Below, in pieces: positions 35,687-45,267 of a DNA stretch of 64,000 nucleotides. Positions within the stretch are counted from its first letter, which is position 1. Every line of letters begins with the position of its first letter. The notes under the pieces were generated by a model. That model was not told the origin of the DNA and made no database searches. It saw nothing but the letters and a program-made list of their open reading frames with translations. This stretch comes from Phreatobacter sp. (GTDB lineage Bacteria; Pseudomonadota; Alphaproteobacteria; Rhizobiales; Phreatobacteraceae), in assembly GCF_022843985.1 (NCBI RefSeq), contig NZ_JALHMP010000002.1, positions 62,001 through 126,000 of the forward strand, written 5' to 3'. The position numbers and the translations under genes were made by a program.

Positions 35687-36703
35687 ATGTCGACGACCAG
35701 CCGCCAGATCCTGCTCGCCAGCCGCCCGCACGGCGAGCCGATCGCTGCTAACTTCTCCATCGTCGACACGCCGCTTGCGGCCACTGGGCCGGACCAGGTC
35801 CTCCTGAAGATTCGGTACTTGTCGCTCGACCCCTACATGCGGGGCCGCATGAACGACGGAAAATCCTATGCCGCGCCGGTCCCGATCGGCGGCGTGATGG
35901 AGGGCGGCACGGTCGCCGAGATCGTGACGTCCAACAGCGACCGTTTTCGTCCGGGCGACATCGTCCTCTCCCATTCCGGCTGGCAGAGCCATGCGATCGC
36001 CGACGCCAAGGACCTGCGCAAGGTCGATCCGACCGCCGCGCCCATCTCCACCGCCGTCGGCGTTCTCGGGATGCCCGGCATGACCGCCTATACCGGCCTC
36101 CTGACCATCGGCCAGCCGAAGCGCGGCGAGACCGTTGTCGTTGCCGCGGCCACCGGCCCCGTCGGCTCCGCCGTCGGCCAGATCGCCAGGATCAAGGGCG
36201 CCCGCGCCGTCGGCATTGCCGGCGGGGCCGACAAGGTTCGCGCCCTGACCGAGGAGTTCGGTTTCGACGTCGCCCTCGACCACCGCTCGCCGACTTTCGT
36301 CGCCGACCTCAAGGCGGCCTGCCCGGACGGGATCGACGTCTATTTCGAGAATGTCGGCGGGCACGTCTTCGACGCCGTCTTCCCGCTGTTGAATTTCTTC
36401 GCCCGCATCCCCGTCTGCGGTCTCATCGCCCAGTACAACGCCACATCGCTGCCCGACGGTCCGGACCGCCTGCCGCTGCTGATGCGCGACGTGCTGACCA
36501 AGCGGCTGAATTTCCGCGGTTTCATCGTCCGCGACTTTGCCGACCAGTCCAAGGCCTTCTTCACCGACATGAGCCGGTGGATCGGCGAGGGCAAGGTCAG
36601 GTACCGCGAGGACATCGTCGACGGGCTCGACAAGGCGCCGGAGGCCTTCATCGGCCTTCTTAAGGGCCGGAATTTCGGCAAGCTCGTTGTAAAGGTGGGC
36701 TGA
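35687..36703 (+). CDS. NADP-dependent oxidoreductase of the MDR family (CurA / prostaglandin-reductase type)
   Basis: A 338-residue zinc-free medium-chain reductase with an ideal AGGAGG site 6 bases before the ATG. Marks are LSLDPYMRGRM near 45, PGMTAYTGL, the cofactor motif AAATGPVGSAVGQIA, and DVYFENVGGHVFDAV. The family reduces alpha,beta-unsaturated ketones or aldehydes with NADPH. The frame extends far upstream but only this start makes family sense. It is divergent from the ABC membrane half. Confidence 0.93.
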   Translation: MSTTSRQILLASRPHGEPIAANFSIVDTPLAATGPDQVLLKIRYLSLDPYMRGRMNDGKSYAAPVPIGGVMEGGTVAEIVTSNSDRFRPGDIVLSHSGWQSHAIADAKDLRKVDPTAAPISTAVGVLGMPGMTAYTGLLTIGQPKRGETVVVAAATGPVGSAVGQIARIKGARAVGIAGGADKVRALTEEFGFDVALDHRSPTFVADLKAACPDGIDVYFENVGGHVFDAVFPLLNFFARIPVCGLIAQYNATSLPDGPDRLPLLMRDVLTKRLNFRGFIVRDFADQSKAFFTDMSRWIGEGKVRYREDIVDGLDKAPEAFIGLLKGRNFGKLVVKVG

Positions 36704-36752
36704 CGGCAGGGGGACTGGGCCCAGGCGCCACTCGGTTGCCCGGGTACACTCC

Positions 36753-37994
36753 TCAGACAGGTGTCGCGACGAGGGGGGAGGAGGCCAGTCCCGTGCCGGC
36801 AGGCTGTCCCGGCAGGCCGGCGCCCTTGGCGAGGCTGGACACGGCGGCGGCGACACCACCCTCGCCATGGGGGATGTCGAGCGCCTTCATCGCCATCTCG
36901 ATCGCCGAGAGCGTGCCGAGCACCATCGGCGCATTGACATGGCCCATATGGGCGATGCGGAAGGCGCGTCCCGAAAGGTCGCCGATCGCCGAGCCGAGCG
37001 CCACGCCGCAGATGGTCTGGGCATAGGTCGAGATCGCCGCGGCATCGGCGCCCTGGACGAGGACCGGCGTGACCGACGGCGCGCGATGGGCTGGCTCGAT
37101 CACGTTGCAGGACAGGAACTGCCCCTCGGCCCATTTGCCGATGGCGGCATGGGTCGCTTCGGCGAGCAGCGCATGGCGGCGCCACACGGCGGGAAGGCCC
37201 TCCTCCATGATCATGTCGAGGGCGGCGCGCAGCGCGAAGAGCAGGTGCTCCGGCGGCGTGCCGCAATATTTCATGTAGTGCTCGGCCCCCTGGCGAGCAG
37301 TCCAGTCCCAGTAGAGCGTCTTCATGTCGGCGGTCGCGTGGGCCTTGTGCGCCTTGTCGTTGGCCGCGACGAAGGCGAGACCCGGCGGCGTCATCAGGCC
37401 CTTCTGGGAGGCGGACATGGCGACGTCGACACCCCAGGCGTCCATCTCGAAATTCATGCAGGCGAGCGAGGCCACGCCATCGACCATGAAGAGCGCGGGA
37501 TGGCCGGCCGCATCGATTGCCTGGCGCACCGCCTGGACGTCGTTGGCGACCCCGGAGGCGGTGTCGACCTGTACCATCAGGATCGCCTTGATCGCATGGT
37601 CGCGGTCGAGCCTGAGCCGCGCCTCGACGGTGGCCGGATCGATGGCGGCCCGCCAGGAGCCTTCCAGCACCTCGACATCGGCGCCCATGAAGGCCGCCAT
37701 CTGGCCCCAGCCGATGGCAAAACGCCCGCTCGACAGCACCAGAACCTTGTCGCCGCGCGACAGAACGTTACTGATCGCCGCTTCCCAGCCGCCGTGGCCA
37801 TTGGCGGCGTAGATATAGGTGCGCGCCTGGGTGGCGAAGACGCGTTGCAGATCCGCGAGCAGGCTGTCGGTGAGGGCCACCATCGGCCCCGAATAGATTT
37901 CCTCAGCCGGGCGCATCATCGCCTGCAGCACGCGGTCGGGGATGTTCGTCGGGCCGGGAATGGCGAGAAGGCTGCGGCCGTTGGCGACGCTCAT
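36753..37994 (-). CDS. Serine--glyoxylate / alanine--glyoxylate aminotransferase
   Basis: A 413-residue PLP enzyme of fold type I. Marks are LAIPGPTNIPDRVLQAM at the N-terminus, NGHGGWEAAISN, VDGVASL (PLP aspartate) and the PLP lysine in SASQKGLMTPPGL. It moves the amino group from serine (or alanine) to glyoxylate, giving glycine and hydroxypyruvate, a step of the serine cycle and of glyoxylate detoxification. This links to the riboswitch-controlled glycine cleavage genes at 22.7-27.4 kb, although it is not clustered with C1-assimilation genes here. Confidence 0.92.
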   Translation of the reverse strand: MSVANGRSLLAIPGPTNIPDRVLQAMMRPAEEIYSGPMVALTDSLLADLQRVFATQARTYIYAANGHGGWEAAISNVLSRGDKVLVLSSGRFAIGWGQMAAFMGADVEVLEGSWRAAIDPATVEARLRLDRDHAIKAILMVQVDTASGVANDVQAVRQAIDAAGHPALFMVDGVASLACMNFEMDAWGVDVAMSASQKGLMTPPGLAFVAANDKAHKAHATADMKTLYWDWTARQGAEHYMKYCGTPPEHLLFALRAALDMIMEEGLPAVWRRHALLAEATHAAIGKWAEGQFLSCNVIEPAHRAPSVTPVLVQGADAAAISTYAQTICGVALGSAIGDLSGRAFRIAHMGHVNAPMVLGTLSAIEMAMKALDIPHGEGGVAAAVSSLAKGAGLPGQPAGTGLASSPLVATPV

Positions 37995-38122
37995 GGAGGA
38001 TCCTTTGCCGGGCGGAGCGGAATGCGGTCAATCCTTCGCGTAAACGCCGCCGGTGCCATGGGCAAGGGCCCCGCCGGCGGGACTGCCGCGCTGCGCCGCC
38101 CGGTCTCGGGCCGGGCCTGCGC

Positions 38123-39160
38123 TCAAATCACGAACAGGCCTGCCGTCACCAGCGCCAGGATCACCCCGGTGGCGCCGAAGAACACCGCCACATGCCGCCA
38201 GCCGATCGACAGGATCGCCATGACCGAGGTGCCGAGGCCGAGCGCCGCGATGGCGATCAGCAGGCCCGCATTGGACAGCGTGACAAGCCAAGGCTTCACC
38301 GCAGCATAGGGCGCGGCCAGGGCGGGCACCGCTGGCAGCACCGAATTGACCACCACCAGCGCCAGGAAGACGAGCGCGAAGACCGGCACAGGCACGCTGG
38401 CTTCGCCCGCCTCCCGGCCCTGCCGCATGAACCACCAGCCGATGGCGAGGACGACGGGAAGCAGCAGGAAAACCCGGAACAGCTTCACCACCACCGCCGA
38501 GTTGCCGACCGGCTCGGAAATCGCATAACCGGCACCGACGACCTGGGCCATGTCATGGATGGTGGCGCCGAGGAGGATGCCCGTCTGTGTCGCATCGAAG
38601 CCCAGGAGGAGGGCCAGCGGTGGATAGGTCAGCATCACCAGCGTCGACACCGCATTGGCGGCGACGACGGTGAAGGCGGTATCGGCGGCCTTGGCCGGAT
38701 AGTTCGGCAGGACCGTTGTCGTGGCCAGTGTCGCGGAGGCGCCGCAGACCGCAGTCGCAGCGCCCGCCAGCGCCCCGTAGCCGTCATGGAGACCCAACCG
38801 GCGTGCCAGCCAGATGCCGCTGGCGATGGTCAGCGCCATGGATCCGACGACCAGCACCAGCGTGCCGACGCCAAGGCCGATGATGTCGCCGAAGGCGATG
38901 CGCAGCCCGAGCAGGGCTATGGCCAAGCGCAGCAGCTTCTTCACCGCGAAGGTCAGCCCCGGCGCGAAAAGGGGCCGCGCCGCCAGCGGATAGAGAGCCA
39001 TGCCGATAACCAGAGCGAGCACCATGACAGGCAGCGCCAGTCGTCCGCCGGTCGCCTGCCGCAAAAGGGGCTCGGCGACGACAGCCGCGACTCCCACCCC
39101 CGCCGCCAGAGCGAATCCCGGCATGAGTAGGCGGGACGTCACCGCAGCTTGGACGGTCAT
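38123..39160 (-). CDS. YeiH-family putative sulfate exporter (UPF0324)
   Basis: A 345-residue membrane protein of about ten spans. Family marks are VLALVIGMALYP, LLRLAIALLGLRIAFGDI, GAATAVCGASATLAT and GATIHDMAQVVGAGYAIS. Members are linked by inference to sulfate or taurine-derived sulfate export. The start overlaps the GNAT gene stop by 4 bases, so they are cotranslated. Confidence 0.9.
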   Translation of the reverse strand: MTVQAAVTSRLLMPGFALAAGVGVAAVVAEPLLRQATGGRLALPVMVLALVIGMALYPLAARPLFAPGLTFAVKKLLRLAIALLGLRIAFGDIIGLGVGTLVLVVGSMALTIASGIWLARRLGLHDGYGALAGAATAVCGASATLATTTVLPNYPAKAADTAFTVVAANAVSTLVMLTYPPLALLLGFDATQTGILLGATIHDMAQVVGAGYAISEPVGNSAVVVKLFRVFLLLPVVLAIGWWFMRQGREAGEASVPVPVFALVFLALVVVNSVLPAVPALAAPYAAVKPWLVTLSNAGLLIAIAALGLGTSVMAILSIGWRHVAVFFGATGVILALVTAGLFVI

Positions 39161-39669
39161 GCGGGTCTCCCGGTGGACTGCTGATAGACGACGAGGCGCG
39201 CATGGCCGGTGTCCCGGATTTCGCGCAGCGCGAAACCGAGATCGACCAGAATCCGTTGAGAAACAAGGTTGGTTTCGCTCGTCACTGCCATGACGGGGTG
39301 AATGTCCTGCCTGGCAGCGAAGTGGAGAATACTTTTTGTTGCCTCCTTCGTGTAGCGGTGGCCGCGATGGTCCGGCATGACGGCATAGCGCAAGGCCACT
39401 CCGACGCCTTCGTCATGGTCCCACAGCCCGATAATGCCGACGAAGGCATCGTCCTGCCGGCGGCGGATAGCGAAGACCCCATAGCCGGCCCGCTCCCAGG
39501 TGGCGCGGTAGCCGTCGAGCTGGGCGCGAGTCTCGACCCCGGTCAGCACGCCATGTTTCAGCTTGCCGCCGACATCCGGGTGGGCATTGAGCCGGCAGAG
39601 GTCGGCGAAATCGGCCTCGCCGATGGTGGTGAGAACGAGGCGGTCGGTCTCGATCCTGACGGTGGTCAC
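39157..39669 (-). CDS. GNAT-family N-acetyltransferase, RimJ/RimL type
   Basis: A 170-residue acetyltransferase beginning with the RimL-like IETDRLVLTTIGEADFADL; a acetyl-CoA-binding region YAVMPDHRGHRYTKEAT and SQRILVDLGFALRE follow. The substrate is unknown: ribosomal protein N-termini or small molecules are both possible. It is first of a two-gene unit with the YeiH-like exporter. Confidence 0.88.
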   Translation of the reverse strand: MTTVRIETDRLVLTTIGEADFADLCRLNAHPDVGGKLKHGVLTGVETRAQLDGYRATWERAGYGVFAIRRRQDDAFVGIIGLWDHDEGVGVALRYAVMPDHRGHRYTKEATKSILHFAARQDIHPVMAVTSETNLVSQRILVDLGFALREIRDTGHARLVVYQQSTGRPA

Positions 39670-39909
39670 GGCGTCACCTCTCCGTTCTCCCGGCCTCTCG
39701 AATTCGCTCCCGCCGCGCCCATGGGCGGCAGGACCGGCACACCCATCGCTTCTATAGCGTTGGTAAGACCGGGGTCAGCCGCCGCGACGCATCGGAGGCA
39801 GGCGCCAGGGGCCTCGATCGCGGGCCGGAAACAGGGGGGCCCTTCATTCCCGCGGGTTGACGCTGGACTGCCAACCGGGCGACATCGGGATCCACGGTCG
39901 AGACCCCAC

Positions 39910-41106
39910 ATGTCAGATCCTCGCCTCGCGCCGCGCGCCCTCGTGCCGCTGCTCGTTGTCTTCGCCGCGATCGGACCCATGGCGCTGAATCTGCCGCTGC
40001 CGGCCGTTCCCGGGCTGGCGCGCTATTTCGAGACCGATGCGGGCACGATCCAGCTCACCATCACGCTCTATCTCGCCGGCATGGCCGTGGCGCAGCTCTT
40101 CCTTGGGCCGCTGTCGGACCGCTATGGCCGCCGGCCCGTGATCATCGGGGCGCTCGTCGCCACAGCGGCCATGAGCCTGTTCGCCGCGCTCGCCGCCAGC
40201 GCCGCCATGCTGATCGTCGCCCGCGTCCTGCAGAGCTTCGGCGCCTCCGCCGGCCAGGTCATCGGCCGCGCCATCATCCGCGACGTCTTTGACAAGGACC
40301 GCGCGGCCTCGATGATCGGCTGGGTGACGATGGCGATGGTTGTCGCCCCGATGGTCTCGCCCTCGATCGGCGGGCTGATGGAAGAGACGATCGGCTGGCG
40401 CTGGGTCTTCGCCGCCACCGCTGTGATCGCCGTCGTCACCCTCGTCCTCGCCGTCTTACGGCTGCCGGAAACCCGCGCCGTGGTCTCCTCGCCGAGCTTC
40501 GGTCAGCTCGTCAGGGATGCCGGCGCTCTCTGCCGCAACCGCGTCTTCGTCGGCTATCTGCTGATCGGGGCGCTATCCTCGATAACCTTCTTTTCCTTCG
40601 TCGGCGGTGCACCGCACATCACCGTGACGCTGATGGGCCAGTCCTCCACCGTCTACGGCCTATGGTTCATGGTGAACGCCTGCGGCTACATGCTCGGCAA
40701 CGCCATCTGCGGCCGCTATGCGGCACGGCTCGGCTCCGACCGGCTGATCCGGTGGGGCAGCGTTATGATGGTGCTGATGGCGCTCGTGCAACTCGCCATC
40801 GCCCTGGCCGGCTGGATGGTGCATCCGGCCTGGCTGTTCCTGCCGCAGGCGGCCATCGCCTTTGCCAATGGGCTGCAATTGCCTGGCTCTATCGCCGGGG
40901 CGGTCAGTGTCCGGCCGGAAGCTGCGGGCTCGGCCTCCGGCATTGTCGGTTTCGCGCAAATGGGGCTTGGCGCCATCGCGGCGCAGATCGCAGGCACGCT
41001 GGTCGGCACGACGATGAGCCCGGTCCCGATGGTGGCGCTGTCGGTCTTCGGCGCGGTTGGCGCCTTTGCTGCGGTCGCTCTGATCCGCCGCCGTGATACC
41101 TATTGA
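39910..41106 (+). CDS. Bcr/CflA-type multidrug efflux transporter (MFS)
   Basis: A 398-residue protein with about 12 spans. The 14-residue start (MSDPRLAPRALVPL) leads into MALNLPLPAVPGLARYF, followed by QLTITLYLAGMAVAQL and MFS motif A, GPLSDRYGRRPV, and RVLQSFGASAGQVIGRAI typical of Bcr/CflA drug:H+ antiporters. It exports drugs or small metabolites. The frame stays open upstream but overlaps the divergent GNAT gene there. It converges on a YitT-family gene 6 bases away. Confidence 0.92.
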   Translation: MSDPRLAPRALVPLLVVFAAIGPMALNLPLPAVPGLARYFETDAGTIQLTITLYLAGMAVAQLFLGPLSDRYGRRPVIIGALVATAAMSLFAALAASAAMLIVARVLQSFGASAGQVIGRAIIRDVFDKDRAASMIGWVTMAMVVAPMVSPSIGGLMEETIGWRWVFAATAVIAVVTLVLAVLRLPETRAVVSSPSFGQLVRDAGALCRNRVFVGYLLIGALSSITFFSFVGGAPHITVTLMGQSSTVYGLWFMVNACGYMLGNAICGRYAARLGSDRLIRWGSVMMVLMALVQLAIALAGWMVHPAWLFLPQAAIAFANGLQLPGSIAGAVSVRPEAAGSASGIVGFAQMGLGAIAAQIAGTLVGTTMSPVPMVALSVFGAVGAFAAVALIRRRDTY

Positions 41107-41112
41107 CCGCGC

Positions 41113-41721
41113 TCAGCTGATGCCGGCATAGCGTCCGGGACGGTGGTTCATTCCGACGACGACGCATAGGACCGTGACGCCCGCCACCGAAAGGGCGACG
41201 AGGTCGAGGCTGACCACCGCGGTGGCCGCCAGCATCACCAGCATGTCCACGGCGAGCTGGAAATAGCCGGCACGGATGCCGTGCTTCTCCTGGAGATAAT
41301 AGGCGAGGATGCTGACACCGCCGAGGCTCATGCCGTGACGGAACAGGATCAGCAGCCCGATCCCGAAGAGTCCGCCGCCGACGATGGCGGCATAGACGGG
41401 ATTGAGATGGCCGATCTCCAGCCACAACGGCATCAGCTTGGAGAAGATCGACACCAGCACCACGGCCGCCAGCGTCTTGGCGGTGAAGGCCCAGCCCAGG
41501 CGCAGCAGCGACAAGACGAAGAACGGCAGGTTGACCAGCAGGAACAGGGCGGAAAAGTTCAGCGGAGTCGCATAGCTGATCAGCAGCGCGATGCCGACCG
41601 TGCTGCCCGTGAGCAGCGAGGCCTTGGCGTAGAAAGCGACCCCGAGGGCGACAAACAGCGTGCCGAGGATGAGGGCGATGGCATCCTCGTGCGGACGGTG
41701 GCGCATCACGGTCTCGGACAT
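41113..41721 (-). CDS. YitT-family membrane protein
   Basis: A 202-residue inner-membrane protein with about five spans, starting MSETVMRHRPHEDAIA with GAGGAG 6 bases upstream. Visible family marks are GTLFVALGVAFYAKASLLTGSTVGIA (as GTLFVALGVAFYA and LLTGSTVGIALL) and FRHGMSLGGVSILAYYLQ. Function is unknown; members are found next to transporters and sometimes implicated in export. Confidence 0.88.
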   Translation of the reverse strand: MSETVMRHRPHEDAIALILGTLFVALGVAFYAKASLLTGSTVGIALLISYATPLNFSALFLLVNLPFFVLSLLRLGWAFTAKTLAAVVLVSIFSKLMPLWLEIGHLNPVYAAIVGGGLFGIGLLILFRHGMSLGGVSILAYYLQEKHGIRAGYFQLAVDMLVMLAATAVVSLDLVALSVAGVTVLCVVVGMNHRPGRYAGIS

Positions 41722-41814
41722 CGCGACTCCTCTGTTGCGCCGCACAATAGCAGAGAGCCGGCTGCGCGGTCGCGCCCATCTTCTGGGCAGCCCTGCCTTG
41801 TGTGCAGGCTGGAT

Positions 41815-42933
41815 CTAGGGATCAGCCGGGTCTGTCGCCTGTAGCACGACGAACCACGGCGCCGCCTCCGGCTGGCACAGCGGCCCAATCCGCCCCTCCT
41901 GCGGGCAGGATCGGACGTGCCGCGGGCGGGCGAGAATGCCGCGCCTGTCGATGCGCAGGTCGCGTCGCGCCACCGACTGCAGGACATTGCCGCCGATCAG
42001 GGTGGCGAGGCGCCGGCGCCGGTCCGCCGCTACCACGACATCGCAATGAAGGTTCCAGACCGGGCGCACGCCCATGGCCAGGGCCGGCACCAGGGCCGCG
42101 TAGCCGTCGCCGACAGCGGCCGGGTCGTGCCGGTGCAGGCAGAGGAGGTCACCCGGCCGGAGCGGGGTCGCGCGGGGGTCGCAGGCCCGGTAGAAGGCGC
42201 CCGGTGACAGGCCCTGTGCCTCGTCCCGGCTGCGCCGCGCCGCCTCAGCGACAAAGTCGAAATGGGCCATGGAGGCCTGGAAACGGACGCGGGAGACACC
42301 CGCCGTCACCACCACATGCGAGACGAAGGCTGCCGACCAGGGAATATCCACCGCTGCGGCACGCAGCGCCGCCTGGACCAGGGCGTCCCGCTCGGGCTCG
42401 GGCAGGCTGGTGCCGCGCAGGCGCGCGAGGAGATCGGCCAGCGGTACGAGGTCGCCGGCGCCGGTGGCGCCCGAATCTTCCGTGAGGCGCTGGATCCGCC
42501 GCGCCTGCAGCGGGCCCTCGGTGAGCGGGCCGAGCGTTTCCCAGTAGCGCATGACCTGACGCCAGGGCACGCCGCGCCCGGCGGCCTCGTCGCGGACCAC
42601 ATCCGCCTCCACGGCGCCGAAGCGGATCATGGTGCCGCCGGGCCCGATGACATGACCGCCGAAGGCGTCGTGTTCGCGCGCCGCAGTCCCGGCGATGGCA
42701 AGCGCTGCCGGCGAGGGCGCGGCGGCGCCGGTCATGCGGCAGAGCCGGTCCAGCCAGCCGAACTCCGCTGTGGTGAAGCGCGGGGCTTCAGCCCGCACCG
42801 GCCCGGCGAGGAGCAATGGGCCGGCCAGGGCGACGATCGCCGGCAGGATCGCTGCCGCCAGAACCATTGCTCCGGCGCGCCCGGGCGGCGGCGTCAGCGG
42901 ATGCGGGCGGGTCCTGTCGGGCTGGCGGATCAT
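41815..42933 (-). CDS. DUF2272 exported protein
   Basis: A 372-residue protein with an N-terminal signal or anchor (AMVLAAAILPAIVALAGPLLLAGP, as AMVLAAAILPAIV and ALAGPLLLAGP, 22-46). The DUF2272 core is visible in its second half: DIPWSAAFVSHVVVTAGV, AHFDFVAEAA, LRPGDLLCLHR and WNLHCDVVV. This resembles CHAP/NlpC-type amidase folds, so cell-wall work is possible, but catalysis is not proven. It is divergent from an LssY_C gene 65 bases away. Confidence 0.8.
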   Translation of the reverse strand: MIRQPDRTRPHPLTPPPGRAGAMVLAAAILPAIVALAGPLLLAGPVRAEAPRFTTAEFGWLDRLCRMTGAAAPSPAALAIAGTAAREHDAFGGHVIGPGGTMIRFGAVEADVVRDEAAGRGVPWRQVMRYWETLGPLTEGPLQARRIQRLTEDSGATGAGDLVPLADLLARLRGTSLPEPERDALVQAALRAAAVDIPWSAAFVSHVVVTAGVSRVRFQASMAHFDFVAEAARRSRDEAQGLSPGAFYRACDPRATPLRPGDLLCLHRHDPAAVGDGYAALVPALAMGVRPVWNLHCDVVVAADRRRRLATLIGGNVLQSVARRDLRIDRRGILARPRHVRSCPQEGRIGPLCQPEAAPWFVVLQATDPADP

Positions 42934-42998
42934 GGGCCGACAACAGCAGGATTCCCCGCCCGTGGCGAGCCTGGGCCGCCGCGGCTAAACTCCAGGCG

Positions 42999-43829
42999 AT
43001 GACACCTGGTTTTCGAGCGCGCCGGGGGCGCCACCTTCTGGCTGCCGCGGCGGGTCTTATCGCCGCCTATCTCGCAATCGCCTATCTCCTGGCGCCGGAG
43101 CTGTGGTGGCGGCACGAACATCACCCCGGCCTCGCCCGCCGGCCGATGCTGACGGCGACCGCCAGCGGCATTCCCGGCGATCCGATCAATGTCGGGTTGG
43201 TCGGTGACCTCGCGGATGTGACCGGCGCCATGCAGGCGGCCGGGTGGCGCCCGGCCGATCCTCTCACCCTGCGCTCGAGCCTCGGCATCGGCCTGTCCGT
43301 CCTCCTCGACCGGCCCTACCCGGACGCGCCGGTGTCGCCGCTTTACTTCGAGGGCCGCATGCAGGATCTCGCCTTCGAGAAGCCAGTGGGTGCCTCGGCA
43401 GACCGGCGCCATCATGTCCGCTTCTGGAAGGCCCTCGACACGACCGCCGACGGACGTCCGCTTTTCCTCGGGGCGGCGAGCTTCGATCGCGGCGTCGGCT
43501 TCAGCCACCTTACCGGCCAGGTCACCCACCATATTGCGCCGGACGTCGACAGCGAGCGCGCCGTGCTGATGCAGAGCCTCACCCGCGCCGGGCGGCTGGT
43601 CTCGGATTATTTCGTGCCCGGCTCCGGTCCGACCCTCTCCGGCCGCAATGGCGGCGGCGACCTCTATGTGACCGATGGCGATGTCCTGATCGGCGTGGTG
43701 GCGCGGCCGGGGCCCCCTGCGGCGCCGAGCCTGGGAAGGCCCGACCTGCCGCCGGCAGACCCTTGGTGGATCGCACTGCGCCGCCGGATCTGGGGCTGGA
43801 TCACGGCCGCTGCCAGCCGTTTAGGCTGA
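42999..43829 (+). CDS. LssY C-terminal domain protein, membrane-anchored
   Basis: A 276-residue protein with a single N-terminal span (AAAAGLIAAYLAIAYLLAPEL, as AAAAGLIAAYLAIAY) and an LssY_C domain: GDPINVGLVGDLADV, AGWRPADPL, SPLYFEGRMQDLAFEKP, RHHVRFW and FLGAASFDRGVGF. LssY was described as part of a type I secretion-linked locus in Legionella; the domain's role is unclear. It converges on folC 27 bases away. Confidence 0.82.
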   Translation: MTPGFRARRGRHLLAAAAGLIAAYLAIAYLLAPELWWRHEHHPGLARRPMLTATASGIPGDPINVGLVGDLADVTGAMQAAGWRPADPLTLRSSLGIGLSVLLDRPYPDAPVSPLYFEGRMQDLAFEKPVGASADRRHHVRFWKALDTTADGRPLFLGAASFDRGVGFSHLTGQVTHHIAPDVDSERAVLMQSLTRAGRLVSDYFVPGSGPTLSGRNGGGDLYVTDGDVLIGVVARPGPPAAPSLGRPDLPPADPWWIALRRRIWGWITAAASRLG

Positions 43830-43856
43830 CATTTGGGCATGGGAGGATGCCTGTCC

Positions 43857-45179
43857 TCAGGCCGGCACCCAGCCGTCCTTCGCCAGCACCTCGCCGGCCA
43901 GATAGAGGCTGCCGGTGATGAGAACCCGCGGCGGCAGGCCGCCGGGCTCGGTCGCGACGGCCGCGAGCGCCGCATCAAGGCTGTCGCAGGCGGTGGCCGC
44001 GAGGCCGGCCGAGCGCGCGGCGTCGGCGAGGCTTGCCGCCGGCAGTGCCGCCGGATAGCCGAAGGGCACTGTCAGCACCTGCGGCGCCAGGGCGCGGAAA
44101 TGGTCGAGGAAGCCGCGCGGGTCCTTGGTCGAGATCATGCCGGCGATCATCACCAGCGGCTTCGGCTGGCGGGCCTGCATGGTTCTTACCGCCTCGGCCA
44201 GGACCGCGCCGCCGCCGGGATTGTGGCCGCCGTCGAGCCAGAGCTCGGCGCCGGTCGGAAGCGCCGCGAGAACGTGCCCGGTCAGCCTCTGCAGCCGTCC
44301 CGGCCAGGCGACGGCCTGCAAGCCGCGTTCGACGGCGGCCGGTGACATCGAAAAGCCCGCCGTCTTGACCGCGGCCAGCGCGGCGCCGGCATTCTCGAAC
44401 TGGTGTGCCCCGGCCAGCCGCGGCGGCGGCGCGTCGATCAGTCCGTCCTCGTCCTGGAAGACGAAGCGGCCGTTCTCAGCCCTTGCGAACCAGTCGAGAC
44501 CGGAGACGAAAAGGCGCGAACGCATGGCCTCCGCCGCCGCTTCGATCACCGCCATGGCCTCCGGCGTCTGCAGCGAGATGACGGCCGGCCGACCGCGCTT
44601 CAGGATGCCGGCCTTCTCGGCGGCGATCTTCGGGATCGTGTCGCCGAGATAGTCCGCATGATCCATCGATACCGGCGTGATGATGCTGACCGCTGGCCGC
44701 GGCACGACGTTGGTCGCGTCGAAACGTCCGCCCATGCCGACTTCGAGGATCACCGCATCGGCCGGATGCCGGGCAAAGAGCATCAGGCCGGCAATGGTGG
44801 TGATCTCGAACTGGGTGATCGGCTGCCCCTCGTTGGCGCGTTCCACTTCGAGCAGGATCTTGGCGAGCGCCGCATCCTCGACCAGCCGGCCGCCGCCGGG
44901 GGCGCCGAGCCGGAAGCGTTCGTTGAACTTCACGAGATGAGGCGATGTATAGACATGGACGGTGCGTCCCGAGGCCTCGAGGAAGGCGCGGGCGAAGGCC
45001 GAGGTCGAACCCTTGCCATTGGTGCCGGCGACATGGATCACCGGCGGCAGGGCGAGATGCGGGTTGCCGAGCCGCGCCAGCGCCCCGACCATCCGGTCCA
45101 GCGACAGATCGATCAGCTTGGGATGCAGCTTCGCCAGCCGGTCGAGAATGGCGGCGATGGGGGCTTCGGCAACCGTCAT
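43857..45179 (-). CDS. folC: Bifunctional folylpolyglutamate synthase / dihydrofolate synthase
   Basis: A 440-residue ATP-dependent ligase that adds glutamates to folates and makes dihydrofolate from dihydropteroate. Marks are VIHVAGTNGKGSTSAFA (P-loop, about 47-63), YTSPHLVKFNERFR, MGGRFDATNV and LDGGHNPGG. The ATG at 45179 (MTVAEAPIAAILDRL) is chosen over a longer arginine-rich extension. It is last of the trpF-trpB-trpA-accD-folC unit, 88 bases after accD. Confidence 0.94.
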   Translation of the reverse strand: MTVAEAPIAAILDRLAKLHPKLIDLSLDRMVGALARLGNPHLALPPVIHVAGTNGKGSTSAFARAFLEASGRTVHVYTSPHLVKFNERFRLGAPGGGRLVEDAALAKILLEVERANEGQPITQFEITTIAGLMLFARHPADAVILEVGMGGRFDATNVVPRPAVSIITPVSMDHADYLGDTIPKIAAEKAGILKRGRPAVISLQTPEAMAVIEAAAEAMRSRLFVSGLDWFARAENGRFVFQDEDGLIDAPPPRLAGAHQFENAGAALAAVKTAGFSMSPAAVERGLQAVAWPGRLQRLTGHVLAALPTGAELWLDGGHNPGGGAVLAEAVRTMQARQPKPLVMIAGMISTKDPRGFLDHFRALAPQVLTVPFGYPAALPAASLADAARSAGLAATACDSLDAALAAVATEPGGLPPRVLITGSLYLAGEVLAKDGWVPA

Positions 45180-45267
45180 GGTGAGGAACTTGCGGAGGGC
45201 GGCGGTCTGCCGGCAGGAGATGCTGGACGCGTGTAAGAAAGCAGATCGCGAGCCGGTGCCGACCGCG

